From Colocasia esculenta (taxonomy: Eukaryota; Streptophyta; Magnoliopsida; Alismatales; Araceae), in assembly GCA_014218235.1 (NCBI GenBank), contig CM024766.1:74017207-74081206 (forward strand): DNA of 64,000 nt. The letters are read 5' to 3'. Both the position numbers and the translations under genes were made by a program. Positions within the stretch are counted from its first letter, which is position 1. Each line of letters starts with the position of its first letter. Under the pieces are notes generated by a model. The model did not search any database. It had not been told where the DNA came from and was given only the letters and a program-made list of their open reading frames with translations. This document shows, piece by piece, positions 43,801 to 55,324 of the stretch.

Positions 43801-46800
43801 ATTGTGCATTTGGATGGTCTTATCTATGTCAAAGATACTTGTTTTACATGATTTTCTTTCCTTCATAATTGGTGCAGTGTGTTAGTATTTCCTTCAGTAG
43901 CTTAAGGGAGGTTGTTAGATTGAGGTGGAGAACCTCTGCTTGCCATCTTTGTCCATACTTCTTCTGTTTAGTCGATAAAATTATTGATACAGTCCACTTT
44001 TAGGAAAAGCATCTGGAGAGGTATACTCAAGTAATCAATTCCAAGAGACTCAAGTGTTCATATAATTAAGATTGTTAAGTGAATGATTGGTTGATTTGTT
44101 TTAATCTTTGAGCCATAGGTAATTGTGCTTCTGTTCGGATGATCAACAGATTCTTACTGAATCCACCATGATAGAGGATTCTTTGTGGATCTTAATTGGT
44201 TACTCAAGCCAAAAAAATTTAGATCTTCAGTAGACCGTGGTACCCAGAACCAGTCTTGCAAGTGGGACAAGGACCTGAACTGGCCCCTGCCAGCCCAGGA
44301 ACCAGTTCTGGTTCTGCAAACCTTGAAACTAGTCTTTAAGGGACCTTAGCTGGTTCCTATTTGAGCTTCTTAAATGATTGCCAGTGAACTCTCATGAATT
44401 TGTGATCTGCCTTTTCTTTCACATGTATCCTTTATCCATCAAGTCATTATCCTTCAGTGGACGAATAAATATTCTCTAAGTGGTCGTACATACTTGATTC
44501 CCACATCCCTGTGTATATCAATGACTTTTTCATAACTAGTACTCAGAAAATTATACCCTTCAATAGTATAGGAAATCTGGGTAGCCCATGACATGCCATG
44601 GTCATAACATGGTGTTAATCAGCTTGAATAGTTCTTGCTACACAAGAGAGTGTGGGGATGGGGGACAAGATAGGGCGTGGAGCATTTTCTGCATACCATA
44701 CCCAGCAGAAAGTATTACTAAAAACAGTTTTGCTTCAGCCAATAAGCTAATCCATGGTCTACGATACATCTATTTGAACCTATCCAAATGACAGGCAGAC
44801 TCACAAAAGGCCCATGTGGACTTGTTTCTAAAGAAAGTTATATTTCTTTCGTTCAAGGCTAAGTAGCCAAGTTAGAAGAACTATAAGTTAATTGAAAGAG
44901 ATTACAAGAACAAAAGCTAAAAACAGTAAAAAAATTTATTAAGAACAGAGATCTAATAAAAGTGAACCAAATGTCTACTAGAATAGACATGAATTATTCC
45001 TTTGTGCAAAAGAACCAACCTGACTGGTCCACCCATCAAAAGACCCAGCTAAGAAAACTGTTGATGCTGTATTAGGCCAAACAACACAGGCTGTACGGAG
45101 GATGCTCATTGCCTGCTGCGCTGCATTAAGTCTTCTCTGCTTCTCCTCCAAAATCCTCTGTGCTTCACTTTTAATAGGTAGATAGCATGTGACAAAGCGG
45201 AAAAATGGAGAAGTAATGCCTCCAGAGGAATGTACACACAAGTTTTCTTACACTATATCAAGTGCTATCTTGCCTTCAAGTGCTACCAGTTTGGCTCGCA
45301 GTCCTCTTAGTTTGTCTTGAGCATTCATTATTTCAGTTTCTTGGAACTCCAAAGCATCACAAAATTTGTGCAAATCCTGAATGGAGCCTTCTTGACCCTA
45401 AAGAATCACACACACATAAATATACAAGACACTAAACACCTGTTGAATAGGAAACAGTGTTGAGTGCAATCTATCAAATAATGAACCATATTTTGCACTA
45501 TTGAACTATATGACAGCGAATCCAGATTGGCAAAAGCCAACAGTACAAGATGCATACATTTCTTGAGACTTTTGCAAAATACTCTTGCAAATTAATAGAT
45601 AGCATACCCCTAAACTAGTGGCTTTAACCCTCTCAAACTGATTCATGTTTCTCTATAGCTGGGAGAGGAACCTCTCCCCCACCCAGAGAGAGAGAGAGAG
45701 TAATTGTTCCGGTTAATCTGTAACAGGAACCCTTCCAGTTGCACACTTTATTCCCATTGACGTAAGACCGGAGAAAAAAATGCCTGGATATATAGTGTGT
45801 GGGCGAGTTCTGTTTCAGTGTGCACCACACAGGCAGGAAGGAAATAGATGCTCCTACCAGGGCATATCCTCAGCCATTTGAACGAGGCCCCACCTTGGTC
45901 AAAAGGCCCAGATTTTATCTATTCTTTTACATATACTCTCTCTCTCCCTCCCCCCACCCCTCCTAAACATTCTCCCCCGACTGCAAATTTAGCATGCTGA
46001 AGGTGCTTAGCATTAAGATATTTTCCTATCTCCATCATTTATTTTTAACCTTTGAATCTTTATTTGTAAAATTGGATGGTAAAAAAAGTTGCAACAGGGA
46101 AGTTTTCTGTAACTAACAGGAAATCCATTGAAAATCAGGAAAAGAGGGGGGAAAACTTCAACCCATTCAATAAGCCTTCCATATGTCAAGTTAGAAATAT
46201 AAGGATTGCCATCCAAACTAGGCAAACTCTTCATGGCATGAAGAAGATAGGACAGAGATTGCAGATGATAAAGTTTCCAAACTAATTTTAGGATGGTTAG
46301 TCATGTATTAATTCTTGGCATGGTTTGGCGTGGCGGGTCGAATCGGTCCGATTCGGCCGAATCGGATCGATTCAGGAGAAACCCTATTCGCCCAATTCCC
46401 ATCCGATTCCCATGCGAATCGGCCCGATTCAGGTGAATCGTGGTGGATCAGGAAAAACCTGATTCGCCCCGATTCCCCGATGCGGTGAACCTTGATTCTT
46501 GGAGACAGCATCAAAGCAGCCTCAAATCAATAAATAAAAAAATGGAGAGATCATATTTGCATGTTTAGGAGCTTCTGACCACAAAATCACAAAGATTGAC
46601 AGTAATTAATATGAACCATACACACCTGTTGACCCAAATAAAAGAAATATTCAGCAAGAGAAATAAAAACAAATAAATCAACAAGTAACATAAAAGATCA
46701 TTTGCATTAGTTGCACATAATTGATATTATCATAAACTGGAACTGATTCAGAAGTTCAGAAGTGAGAACAGGTCAAACACCTTTTGTGTCACAACCGCAT

Positions 46801-49800
46801 CAGTTCTGGACCTGAGTGAACAAAGTACAGAATCAAGCTCTGATTCCAATAATTGGAGACGGGATTGTATTTTCATTGTATCATTTCCATTAGAAGGCTT
46901 AGGTTCGGTACTTCCGCTTTGCAAGTCATTGGTGATTTGCCTTAGTAGGTCATCCATATGCATGCCACTCATGAAGTTCTCTCCTCCATATCTATTGCCA
47001 TATGGAATAGTTCCATTATCTGCATATCAAAACAATAATTAAGGTAAATGAAAAGATCTATCTTGAATCAAAATAAGGACCGATTTGTCATCAAGAACCC
47101 TATAATAAAGTAATTTTTTTGTTAATGTACAGTGAAATGAAATTCTAAGCATTCTCGATGCCAACACCTATGCGTCAACACCCAATACAGCAAGTACTGA
47201 ACCTTGAAGATCAAACAATGACTGCAATAAATAATCATGCAACAAGAGGAGTGGTAAATTTTAGCATATGAAACTCAATGAGGTAAGTAAGCATTCACCC
47301 CAGTTAACATTCAATAGGATTATCTAGAAAGATGAGCTGCTCTTGGATAGTCAGCTCTCAAGATACAGTGCAATGAGTTCCCCAACATCTTCAATGGGAT
47401 CCATCAACAAGCCTTCAGGCCCTTGTGGACACAAAAAAAAAATTTTGCCTATTCCCCATTCCCAGAAATTCCCCCTCCCTTAACCGATGGAAGCACCATC
47501 GGTTAGGGGGTTTTTCCCCTCTAACCGATGGGAGTCCCATCTGTTAAGAGGATCTCCCCTTTAGAATCCCCTAACCGATGTTAAGGGGATTCTCCCCTTT
47601 AACCGATGGGAGTTCCATCGGTTGAGGGGAAATTCCCCTCTAACCGATGGAACCACCATCGGTTAAGGGGAATTCCCTTTAAAAAAAAGAGAAAACCCCC
47701 AACCGATGGTAGTTAAGGGGCTTTCCCCCTTAACCGATGGGACTACCATCGGTTGAGGGGTTTTAACCCTCTAACCGATGGTACCCCCATCGGTTAAAGG
47801 GAATTTTCCCTCTAACCGATGGGACTCCCATCGGTTGAGGGGTTTTAACCCTCTAACCGATGGTACCCCCATCGGTTAAAGGGAATTTTCCCTCTAACCG
47901 ATGGGACTCCCATCGGTTGAGGGGTTTTAACCCTCTAACCGATGGGACTCCCATCGGTTAAAGGGAGCCCCACTCCCACGCATGTAAGGGGGGGCCTTCC
48001 CCTATAAAAGGCACCCCCATCCCCCCATTCTAAAAGTGCCGGGCCCCCCCAAAAAAAAAGGCTACAGCCCTCTCCATCCCGTGGTGCTGTCCCCCTGTTT
48101 TCCCGAAATTCTCAAAGAAAAAGATACAAAAGTTTCCAAACCCCCCCTTCCCTACTAGGAGCAGAGTGAGAAATCGAGAGATCATCTCCATACGACATCG
48201 ACAATTCTCTCTTCTTAAGTCCGTAATAACGGCATCGGCCCCCATGGGCTATAGGGTTTAAATACCGTCCATACATGGACATATGGTATTTAAATACCTT
48301 TGTAATTCGTGCTCTGAATGCTACGCATCCAGACGCATATGTGCCACCTCCCATCGAGTGCTAAGTCTCTGGGATGGTGTGTTTGTGTTTATATGTATGT
48401 GTTTCTTAGGGGAGACTCTGCCCAAGTGGAGATTCTACCCGACAACATATTCGTATATTCGCAAATTTGTGTTTTTATGTATATGTTTCCTAGGGGAAAC
48501 TCTGCCCAAGTGGAGATTCCGACTAAGGACATATCCATAAACCTCAAATTTGTACTTATACATATATGCTTTCTCGGGAGGAAACTCTGCCCATGACAAA
48601 GTTCCTTCTGAAGAAACATGTCCATGTAACCACAGACTCGTATTTATATGCATATGTTTCTTAGAGAAGACTCTGCCCAAGCGGAGATTCTGCCCAAGAA
48701 CATACCCGTATATTTGCAAATTTGCATTCATATGTATATCTTCCCTAAAGGAAACTCTGCTCGGGCAGAAACCCCCTTTTCCAGAATAAACTCTGGGGAG
48801 ATCTCGCCCAAGCGGGGTTATAGCTCGGGAATATATCCATAAAAAATGGCAATTTTGCGCCTATACATATATGTTCCTTAGCAGAACTTCCATTTGAGTA
48901 GAATCTCTATTCAAGAACATATTCATATAATTACGAATCCGTGCTTATGTGCATATGTTTCCTAGGGGAAACTCTGCCTAAGCGGGAATTCTGCCCAAGA
49001 ACACTTTTGTACAACCATAAATTTGGATTCATATGAGTATATTTCTCGAAGGAGACTCTGTTTCTACAGAGATACCTTTCATGATGGAAACTCCGTCTAA
49101 ATGGAGATACCGCTCGAGAAGATATTCATAAAATTACAAATTCATGGCTATGCACATGTATTCTGCGGGAAGAATCCTGCCTAAGTAGAGACTCTCCCTA
49201 AAACATATTCATATAAACACCATTTCATATGTATACATTTCTTGAGGACATTTTGTCTAAGCGGAGGTTCTGCCCGAAAACAGACTCAGATGTCTACAAC
49301 TCCACATTTGTATGCAATAAAGGGAGTTCTACCTAAGCGGAAGTTCTGCAGAAAATATATGCATACACCCATGAAAAATCATGATTATATGAATATATTT
49401 CTAAAAAGAAGAAAAGAAAAGACAAACTCTGGCCGAGCCGAAATTCTGCCAGAAATATATATATATATATTCACAAAAGAGTTTACCCATGTGGATAGTT
49501 CATCGGGGAGAAACTCCGCTTTGACAAGGACCCTCACAAGAAATATATCCATATGTCTGCAAGGTCATCTCCATGCGAACAAAAGAAGAAGGGAAGCTCT
49601 GTTCAAAGAGAGGCTTCGCCCCACAAAAAATATATATGTCACGGAACTTCATAATCTATAATCAAAGTCATACTATAAATTTGCACAACAACTCTGCCCA
49701 TGTGGAAGTGCTGCCCAAGTTATAAAGCCCAGAAATAACCTGCGGGTGTATACCCATTCCAAACGAAAGTTCAAATCATACATTTTAAACCTCAAACGGG

Positions 49801-52800
49801 TCCATGAATATATACCCGTTCCATTTTCAAAATCATATTTCACACCCAAAGAAAATAGGCAGCCATACCATCTCATACCATTCAAAATGAAACAAACTCG
49901 AACATTTTCAAAGAGTAAAATGCATTTTCAATAAAAAAGAGGGAAAAATATCATATTAGGACTTTCTAAATTCTTTACATATATATGTTCTCATCCTTGC
50001 TATGAATGGTATTCGGGTTAAAGCTGGTATTAAATAATACCGAGGGCTTTTAACTCGATGTAAATATAACATCGATTCCGATCGATGGAGGCAGAGGTCC
50101 AGCACACGCTACCCTGATCGCCTGTTGATGAAAAGACACGTAATCAAAGAAGTTCATATTAAAATTGGCGCACCCGTCCGTTCCTCGGACACCAATACCC
50201 GTTCGTTCCTCGGACATCAATACCCGTCCGTTCCTCGGACACCAATACCCGTCTGTTCCTCGGACACCAACACCCGTCCGTTCCTCGGACACCAATACCT
50301 GTCCGTTCCTCGGACACCAAAACCCTTCCTCCGCATCGCGCGGACTTTTTCTCCTGTCTACTAGACAGATTGGCACGCCCCGCAAATACCAAAATCCAAA
50401 ATATGTGAAATAAATGAATACCATGAACCAAAAACAAAATCAAACAAATAAACAAAATTGTGTCATAGAAAAATCCCGTGTCAACAGCCCTTCACTAGCA
50501 AGGGAGAGCACATAGTTTTCTTCTTTAAAGAGGAAATCAAAGCTTCCCTCACTCTCTTTCAGCATGCTTTGGTTGCCAAACCCTTCATGAGTGCTCCCCA
50601 TATGCAAAGATCAAGTGGCATGTCTTTTCTTGCTGTGGCTTCAAAGAGGACTTCGTCAGCAGTGCATTGGATGATATATCTATGTGCAGCCACACAGGAG
50701 ACCGGTTTTTCAGAGTTTCAAGATGAGCAAGGAGTTCTCATTTAGAATCAAGCCATTTGTAGAAAATCAGTTGTGTCTTATCATTGAACTCTTTTCTTCT
50801 TAGCCTCATTTTGTATCCTCATTTATTCTAGAGAACATTCTAAACTACATATCTATCTCTAATGACCAGGTTTTGGGTGCTGTCACTTAGATCAAGAATG
50901 TAGTTTGCTTCAAATCAGCTGACAGTGCACCAGCCCAGATGGATCTTACAGGCCATTTTCATCCCTCTTGCTGATCACTATTTGCAAGGATCTTTTCCTG
51001 GCCGTGATGCCATTCTCTCAAGGCTCTTCATTCGGTGCAGACCTTCCTCTGTCTATTATTACTACAGTTCCTAAAACTGAGGCACCTCACAGATGTGGTA
51101 ATTTTTCCTATAAGTCTATGCACTTTCAGTTACAAGATTATTTCCAGGTTTCACTACTGCTCATTTGGGTATCATACTGACTCACACCATCTCTGAGGAG
51201 AGTACTACGTTGAAGATTGATATATTGTCGAGGATATCTCTTTGGCTCGGGTTTCTTCATGAGTTTCGTAGTTAAGCACGTGGATGTTCTTCTTTATAAG
51301 TTGGACCTGGCAAAGACCTATGGCCATCTGGGGTGGGACCTTCATCTTGCCATTCTTAAGCAGTTTGTGTTACCTGCAGGGTTTGTATCCTCCGTAGTAG
51401 CACTCATTTCAAGTTCCTGATTGTCTGTTATATATTATGGCTGCCTTACTAGGTACTTTGAGTCATTTCAAGGCCTTTGTCAAGGTGATTCTTAAACTCC
51501 ATCCTTGTTGATCATTGCCTTGAACATATCAATGACCACCAGAATGCCTTGTAGATTTTCTGGAAGGTAAAAATTTGAAAAGCAAGCTCACATGTGAAAG
51601 GATCGATCCAACACGAGGTGTTCTATTAGTGTACCAAGCCCCTGCTTACACAATACAAAAGCCAAAAGAATCCTGTAACAAAGGATTTCCCCAATCTATC
51701 TCAACGATGAAGCTACACTTCCAGACTAAATAGTTAGAATATAAAGGAAAGAACAAGCGATCCAGAAAATTTGAACGAAACATCAGGAGATCAGATACAA
51801 TTTGCCAAATATAGTGGATCCATACATACGTACAATCCAGCTAATACGTAAGCATCGCGCGCTAAAATGGGAAAGCATTAACAAGCTCTCGAATATAAAA
51901 AACTAGCATACCAGCAGATCCTGAATCATGATCCTTGCTATTAGAGGAAATTCTATTGTCAACTTCCAGAAAAGAGGAACTCCTCTCCTTCTCCAGCCGG
52001 TTCAGAATGCCCTCAATTCCGCTCTCTTCCCCGACCTCCACTTCTCTGAGCAGTATGAGATATTAAAGACGTAGTGAGACCTAGCATAGATGAGAAGGAG
52101 AAGGGCAGCACAATCAAATTGATCTACCAGACGAGTAAGAAGCCGAGAAAGAGGAATAAGAAGCAGAATCCATATCGCTGATTAACCTCTGTTGCTGAAG
52201 TACCATGTTATCCTGCCAACCAACAGCGATCCCACCGTCTTCCATGGCAATAGTCTCTGATCCTGTTTCCAGATGAAGGGGACTGATTGCATCGGCCGTC
52301 CACTCTCCTCCCGGTAGCTGCGCTCCCCTCTCCTTACCATCACCACCGGACCCCTCGTCCCCACCATAGCCATCATCAATGCCAGTGCCGTCATCGTCGC
52401 CGTCATCGAAACCGCAGCCGTAGGCAAGCCAACCACCATGTTTAGCGATGGCTTGCACCAGGTCCATCCGCCGAGCAGCAATCAGCTCGTCCGTGGTCGG
52501 GAAATGCGTCGGTTTCGAGGACCTGAGCATGAAGTCGTATATCTCCGCCTCCAGGGCGAGGAGACTCGGATCCTCGTCCTGGTCCTCCTCCCACACCTGC
52601 TCCACCCCCAACTGCGCACCCCCTCCCGTTCCCCTGCAGCAGATGGTCGCCCTCCACGACACCCCGACGCCTCCACTCCACGAATCCTGATAAGATAGGA
52701 ACCATCGGCTACGCGGCGAAGCGTGGGGGGCGGACTCTTGTCGGAAGCAAATGGAGGCGGCGGCCAAGCCCGTCATCTTCCTCCTCCACATGCCGCAGTC

Positions 52801-52917
52801 CCGGTTGGCAGCGGCAGCGTCACGGCACATGCGTGCGGCAATGCGGACGACGGAGGAGGCAGAATGCGAGCGGTGAGGATGAGAGCGGCGAGCAGTGTGG
52901 TGGGAGGAAGCCGCCAT
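40833..52917 (-). CDS. PTST2/3-like: PTST2/PTST3-like (FLO6-like) starch-granule protein, CBM48 domain
   Basis: Seven exons join in phase with GT/AG borders: 52917-52128, 52043-51912, 47019-46781, 45397-45252, 45167-45020, 41073-41002, 40928-40833 (stop TAG). The product is about 540 residues. Exon 1 gives a Ser/Arg/His-rich, transit-peptide-like N-terminus, then the family block YDFMLRSSKPTHFPTTDEL and AIAKHGGWLAYG, followed by an Asp/Gly-rich tract. Exon 2 encodes GIEGILNRLEKE. Exons 3-5 encode a coiled coil (LQLLESELDSVLCSLRSR; EETEI-type helix; RILEEKQRRLNAAQQ). Exons 5-7 form the CBM48 domain (VFLAGSFDGWTSQ, FSLYLKLCPGKYE, IKFIVDGVW) and end ENNLLIIQ. In Arabidopsis, PTST2 and PTST3 act in plastids, bind glucans and work with starch synthase 4 in granule initiation; rice FLO6 is related. 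I cannot tell PTST2 from PTST3. I chose the Met at 52917 (MAASSHH) as the most transit-peptide-like; the frame is open to 52986. Confidence 0.88.
41074..45019 (-). other. Intron 5 of the PTST-like gene (3.9 kb)
   Basis: Bounded by donor CAG|GTTGGT (45020/45019) and acceptor AAAG|CAG (41074/41073). It splits the CBM48 domain after SFDGWTSQ. It holds a SINE-like tail (43223-43272), two patches rich in CAGTTCTG/CCGGTTC words (41985-42070 and 44230-44345) and AT-rich sequence. I see no ORF worth calling. Confidence 0.75.
43223..43272 (+). repeat. SINE-like 3' tail
   Basis: CCAACCCCAAATAATAGGATAAGGCTCTGATGATGATGATG in outline: a GGATAAGGCT core followed by short GAT repeats. Several plant SINE families end with a similar GGGATAAGGCTTTG core and short tandem repeats. 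The upstream tRNA-like part was not identified. Confidence 0.4.
46318..46490. repeat. GAATCGG/CCGATTC palindrome cluster in intron 3
   Basis: About eleven copies of CGATTC or GAATCG words in 170 bp, many in head-to-head pairs such as CGAATCGG next to CCGATTCGG. It lies in the 1.38-kb intron 3 (45398-46780). The arrangement could be a small inverted-repeat transposon or a degenerate palindromic array; no duplication of target bases was found. Confidence 0.7.
47476..47966 (+). repeat. Palindromic hairpin array (AACCGATGG ... CCATCGGTT) in S2
   Basis: About ten hairpins with arms CTAACCGATGG and CCATCGGTTA and loops of 3-6 bases, spaced at about 40 bp; later copies alternate TACCCC and GACTCC loops. 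The array ends about 40 bp before the TATA box. Transcripts from either strand would fold into a row of hairpins. Confidence 0.95.
48003..48010 (+). promoter_or_regulatory. S2 TATA box
   Basis: TATAAAAG in CCTATAAAAGGCACC, directly after the hairpin array. If active it would start antisense transcription through intron 2 towards exon 1 of the PTST-like gene. Confidence 0.6.
48385..49640 (+). repeat. Degenerate repeats of GGAAACTCTGCCCAAG type in S2
   Basis: Twelve or so units of about 85-120 bp share the words GGAAACTCTGCCCAAG, GGAGATTCTGCCC and ATATGTATATGTTTC. The units diverge more toward 49600. Short frames on both strands are repeat artefacts. Confidence 0.8.
50170..50332 (+). repeat. 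25-bp tandem repeat in S2
   Basis: Six and a half copies of a 25-bp unit containing CCGTTCCTCGGACACCAATA, near the LTR's 3' end. CCTCGG and CCGAGG words make the unit partly self-complementary. Confidence 0.95.
50500..51560 (+). pseudogene. LINE (L1-like) reverse transcriptase remnant in intron 2
   Basis: The stretch at 51262-51400 reads VLLYKLDLAKTYGHLGWDL and AILKQFVLPAGFVSS, matching the plant L1 RT pattern of a KLD-AKAYD block followed by W and a FGFP-F block; catalytic residues of the next motif are not visible. The rest (50500-51200) is open only in short pieces. It is antisense to the PTST-like gene and decayed. Confidence 0.6.
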
Positions 52918-53600
52918 CTCCGTAATCCGGGCCATCTCTCCGCATCTCTCCGGGCCACACGCCCACACCGCTGTGGGGACTCCCACCGCCAGAACAAGTA
53001 CACTGCCGCCTGCCTAGAGAGGGTCGATCGATCCAGTCCTCTCCGGCTTCTACCTAGCCGTGGGCGAAGCCGGAAGATTTTATCGCGTCCCCACCAGTGT
53101 CTCTCATCTCCTGGCACTGCTCAGCTCACCTCCCGATCGATGACGTGGCAGGATGCGAAGAACGTCGCAGTTTTGGCGTTGGCGGATAACGGGCAGAAAG
53201 CGACGCGCGGGTGGAGAGGGACGCCGCATGGTAAAGCTTGGAGTGGAGTGGGGGCGCGTCGTCCGGATGCGGGGCAGCGGGAGGATGGCGGGACCGGGGC
53301 GCGCGCACGCTGCGGGCTCCGGAAAGAATACGACATAGAGCGGGGGCCCACGAGAGCGTAATGGGCCTTCGCTCCCGCCATGGGTAGGCCCATCCATCCA
53401 TTTCTCCCCTATCCAAAATCGGCATCGATCTACTCTTTTGGCTTGGGCTGCGGCAGCTTCCATCCCCTTCCGGCCTACTTTGTAAGATAATCCATCTATC
53501 CTTTTCCCCTCACTTCCAAAATAATAATAACAATGTTGTGTTTTTCTTGTCCAGGCATAATAGTGTTACGTGGTCCAAAAATAAATAAACATGTTACTGC
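52918..53600 (-). promoter_or_regulatory. Putative 5' UTR and promoter region of the PTST-like gene
   Basis: GC-rich sequence between the chosen ATG and the foldback element. I saw no convincing TATA box on the minus strand. Open frames on both strands are due to base composition. The foldback element ends about 0.7 kb upstream of the gene's start. Confidence 0.4.
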
Positions 53601-54569
53601 AGTTGTAACATAGGTCGGCTCAAGCCGAGATGACCGTTGAGGCGCTTCTCGCCAGAGAGTGAGCTGAGACGACCAAGCCGATGAGTCCTGTCTGAGGCGC
53701 ACTTGGCCGACGTGTGACGCTTGTTCTGAGCTCCCGACCTGACCTGTAAAGCCCGCCGAGAGGCCTCGGCGGGGAGACACTCTGACGCTCTTGTCAGTCG
53801 CTAGCTCAGCAGAATAGCCTAGCCTGGTGTAGAACAGCGTACCTTCGTCTGTGGAGCGTCTGCCCTTTATATAGTGTTAGGATACCTGTGTATTAGTTGG
53901 ACGAGCCCGTCAATCTCACTGGCGGTTTCCGCGATTGATGCTGGATTTGAAGTTGACCACGTACTGCCAGGTCATGCCGATCGTGGTCTTAATGGCTGTC
54001 CTCGATGGTTCCGTGATCCTCGGACATTACCTCATTCGCATGTTGACCACGTGAGGGTCGTTAGGAGGCACGCATGAGCCTTTTGGTCGTCAGGTCAACT
54101 ATATCCGAGCTGATGATGTCTCCGGCTGAGCTGACGAGGTCAGCTATATCTGAGCTGATGAGGTCTCTAGCCGAGCTGATGGGCTTCTGGATGAGCTGAC
54201 GAGGTCAGCCATATCCGAGCTAATGGGCTTCTGGCCGAGCTGACGAGGTCAGCTATATCCGAGCTGATGGACTTCTGACCGAGCTGACGAGGTCAGCTAT
54301 ATCCGAGCTGATGGGGTTTCTCTCACTGGGGGCGGCCGGCTTGGAGGACAGCCGACCTGCCGGGATGTTCCCGTATCATTGGCCCCCCAGGTTCACGTCG
54401 GGCTCAGACCGAGGTGAAGCTGAATCTCTTCGCCGAAAGCACATGTCTAGCCACATGGTTCTGCTAGACCACGTGACCCGCTCAGAGTCGAGTCACCCCG
54501 TTGATCAATCTTTACGAGTGCTGAAGTGGCCTTGTACTCTCGAGGTCGGCTCATACACTTACTGAAGAT

Positions 54570-54985
54570 ATGTCAATTCTTGAGGTCAGCTCGGAGCTGG
54601 GACCTCTATGACTACTTAAGGTACGTCAATTCAAGGTCAGCTCAGACCATTATGACTACTGAAGATGTCAATTATTGAGGTCAGCTCGGACCTCTATGAC
54701 TACAGAAGGTATGTCAATTCTCGAGGTCAGCTCGAACCTCTATGACTACTGAAGATGTCAATTCTTGAGGTCAGCTCGGAGCTCAGACCTCTATGATTGC
54801 TGAAGGTACGTCAATTCTCGAGGTTAGCTCGGACCTCTATGACTTGAAGATGTCAATTCTCGAGGTCGGATCTGACCTCTATAACTGCTGAAATGAGGTC
54901 AATTCTCGAGGTCGGATCTGACCTCTATGACTGCTAAAATGAGGTCAATTCTCGAGGTCGGATCTGACCTCTATGACTCGAATAG
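54570..54985. repeat. Left-arm repeats GAGGTCAGCTCGGACCTCTATGAC
   Basis: Nine or so units of 40-55 bp, each with a small internal palindrome (GAGGTC...GACCTC). The mirror-image set lies at about 56700-57135 in the right arm. Confidence 0.85.
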
Positions 54986-55029
54986 AAAAGTCAGGTAACA
55001 CGATCATCGTTTCTTCGCTCCTGAAGAGT

Positions 55030-55265
55030 CCAAGCGACCTTGTCCAGTGAACGGACCACCACATCTATCACGTGTGCCGGAGCGAACTCGCCTTCATATC
55101 ACGTCGGATGTCGTCTTTCAGTTTGTGGAGTGCCTGAGCGACCTCGTCCAGGAACATGATGTCCACGTTCTTCACATGTGCCGGAGCGAACACGCCTTCA
55201 AATTACGTCGGATGTCGTCCTTCAGTTTTTGGAGAGTGCCTAAGTGACCTCATCCAGGAACATGC
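55030..55265 (+). repeat. 106-bp minisatellite, left arm (about two copies)
   Basis: Two copies containing CACACGTGCCGGAGCG-type and GTCCAGGAACATGATGTCC words, in the opposite orientation to the right-arm array. Confidence 0.85.
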
Positions 55266-55324
55266 TACTAAAGGTCAGTACGACTTTGCCAACACCTCTT
55301 TAGTTGAACTCGACTGTCATAGAG

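Larger units (their letters stand above)
47419..50491 (+). mobile_element. S2: 3063-bp solo LTR in intron 2, TSD GCCCT, antisense to the gene
   Basis: The LTR is 47424-50486, beginning TGTGGACAC and ending GTGTCAACA (matching inverted ends), with GCCCT at 47419-47423 and 50487-50491. A TATA box (CCTATAAAAGG, 48001-48011) on the plus strand sets the orientation. It contains three separate repeat arrays. No coding part remains. I could not assign the family: it resembles a long Gypsy LTR, but the CCG/CGG palindromes upstream of the TATA box recall Sirevirus boxes. Confidence 0.85.

Noticed and set aside
48030..49661. Several 60-140 codon frames in the intronic LTR
   Set aside because: They come from the degenerate repeats and lie on both strands with no domain.
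52114..53463. Additional plus- and minus-strand frames around exon 1 of the PTST-like gene
   Set aside because: GC-rich codon usage of exon 1 and the promoter leaves other frames open; only the chosen frame carries family motifs.
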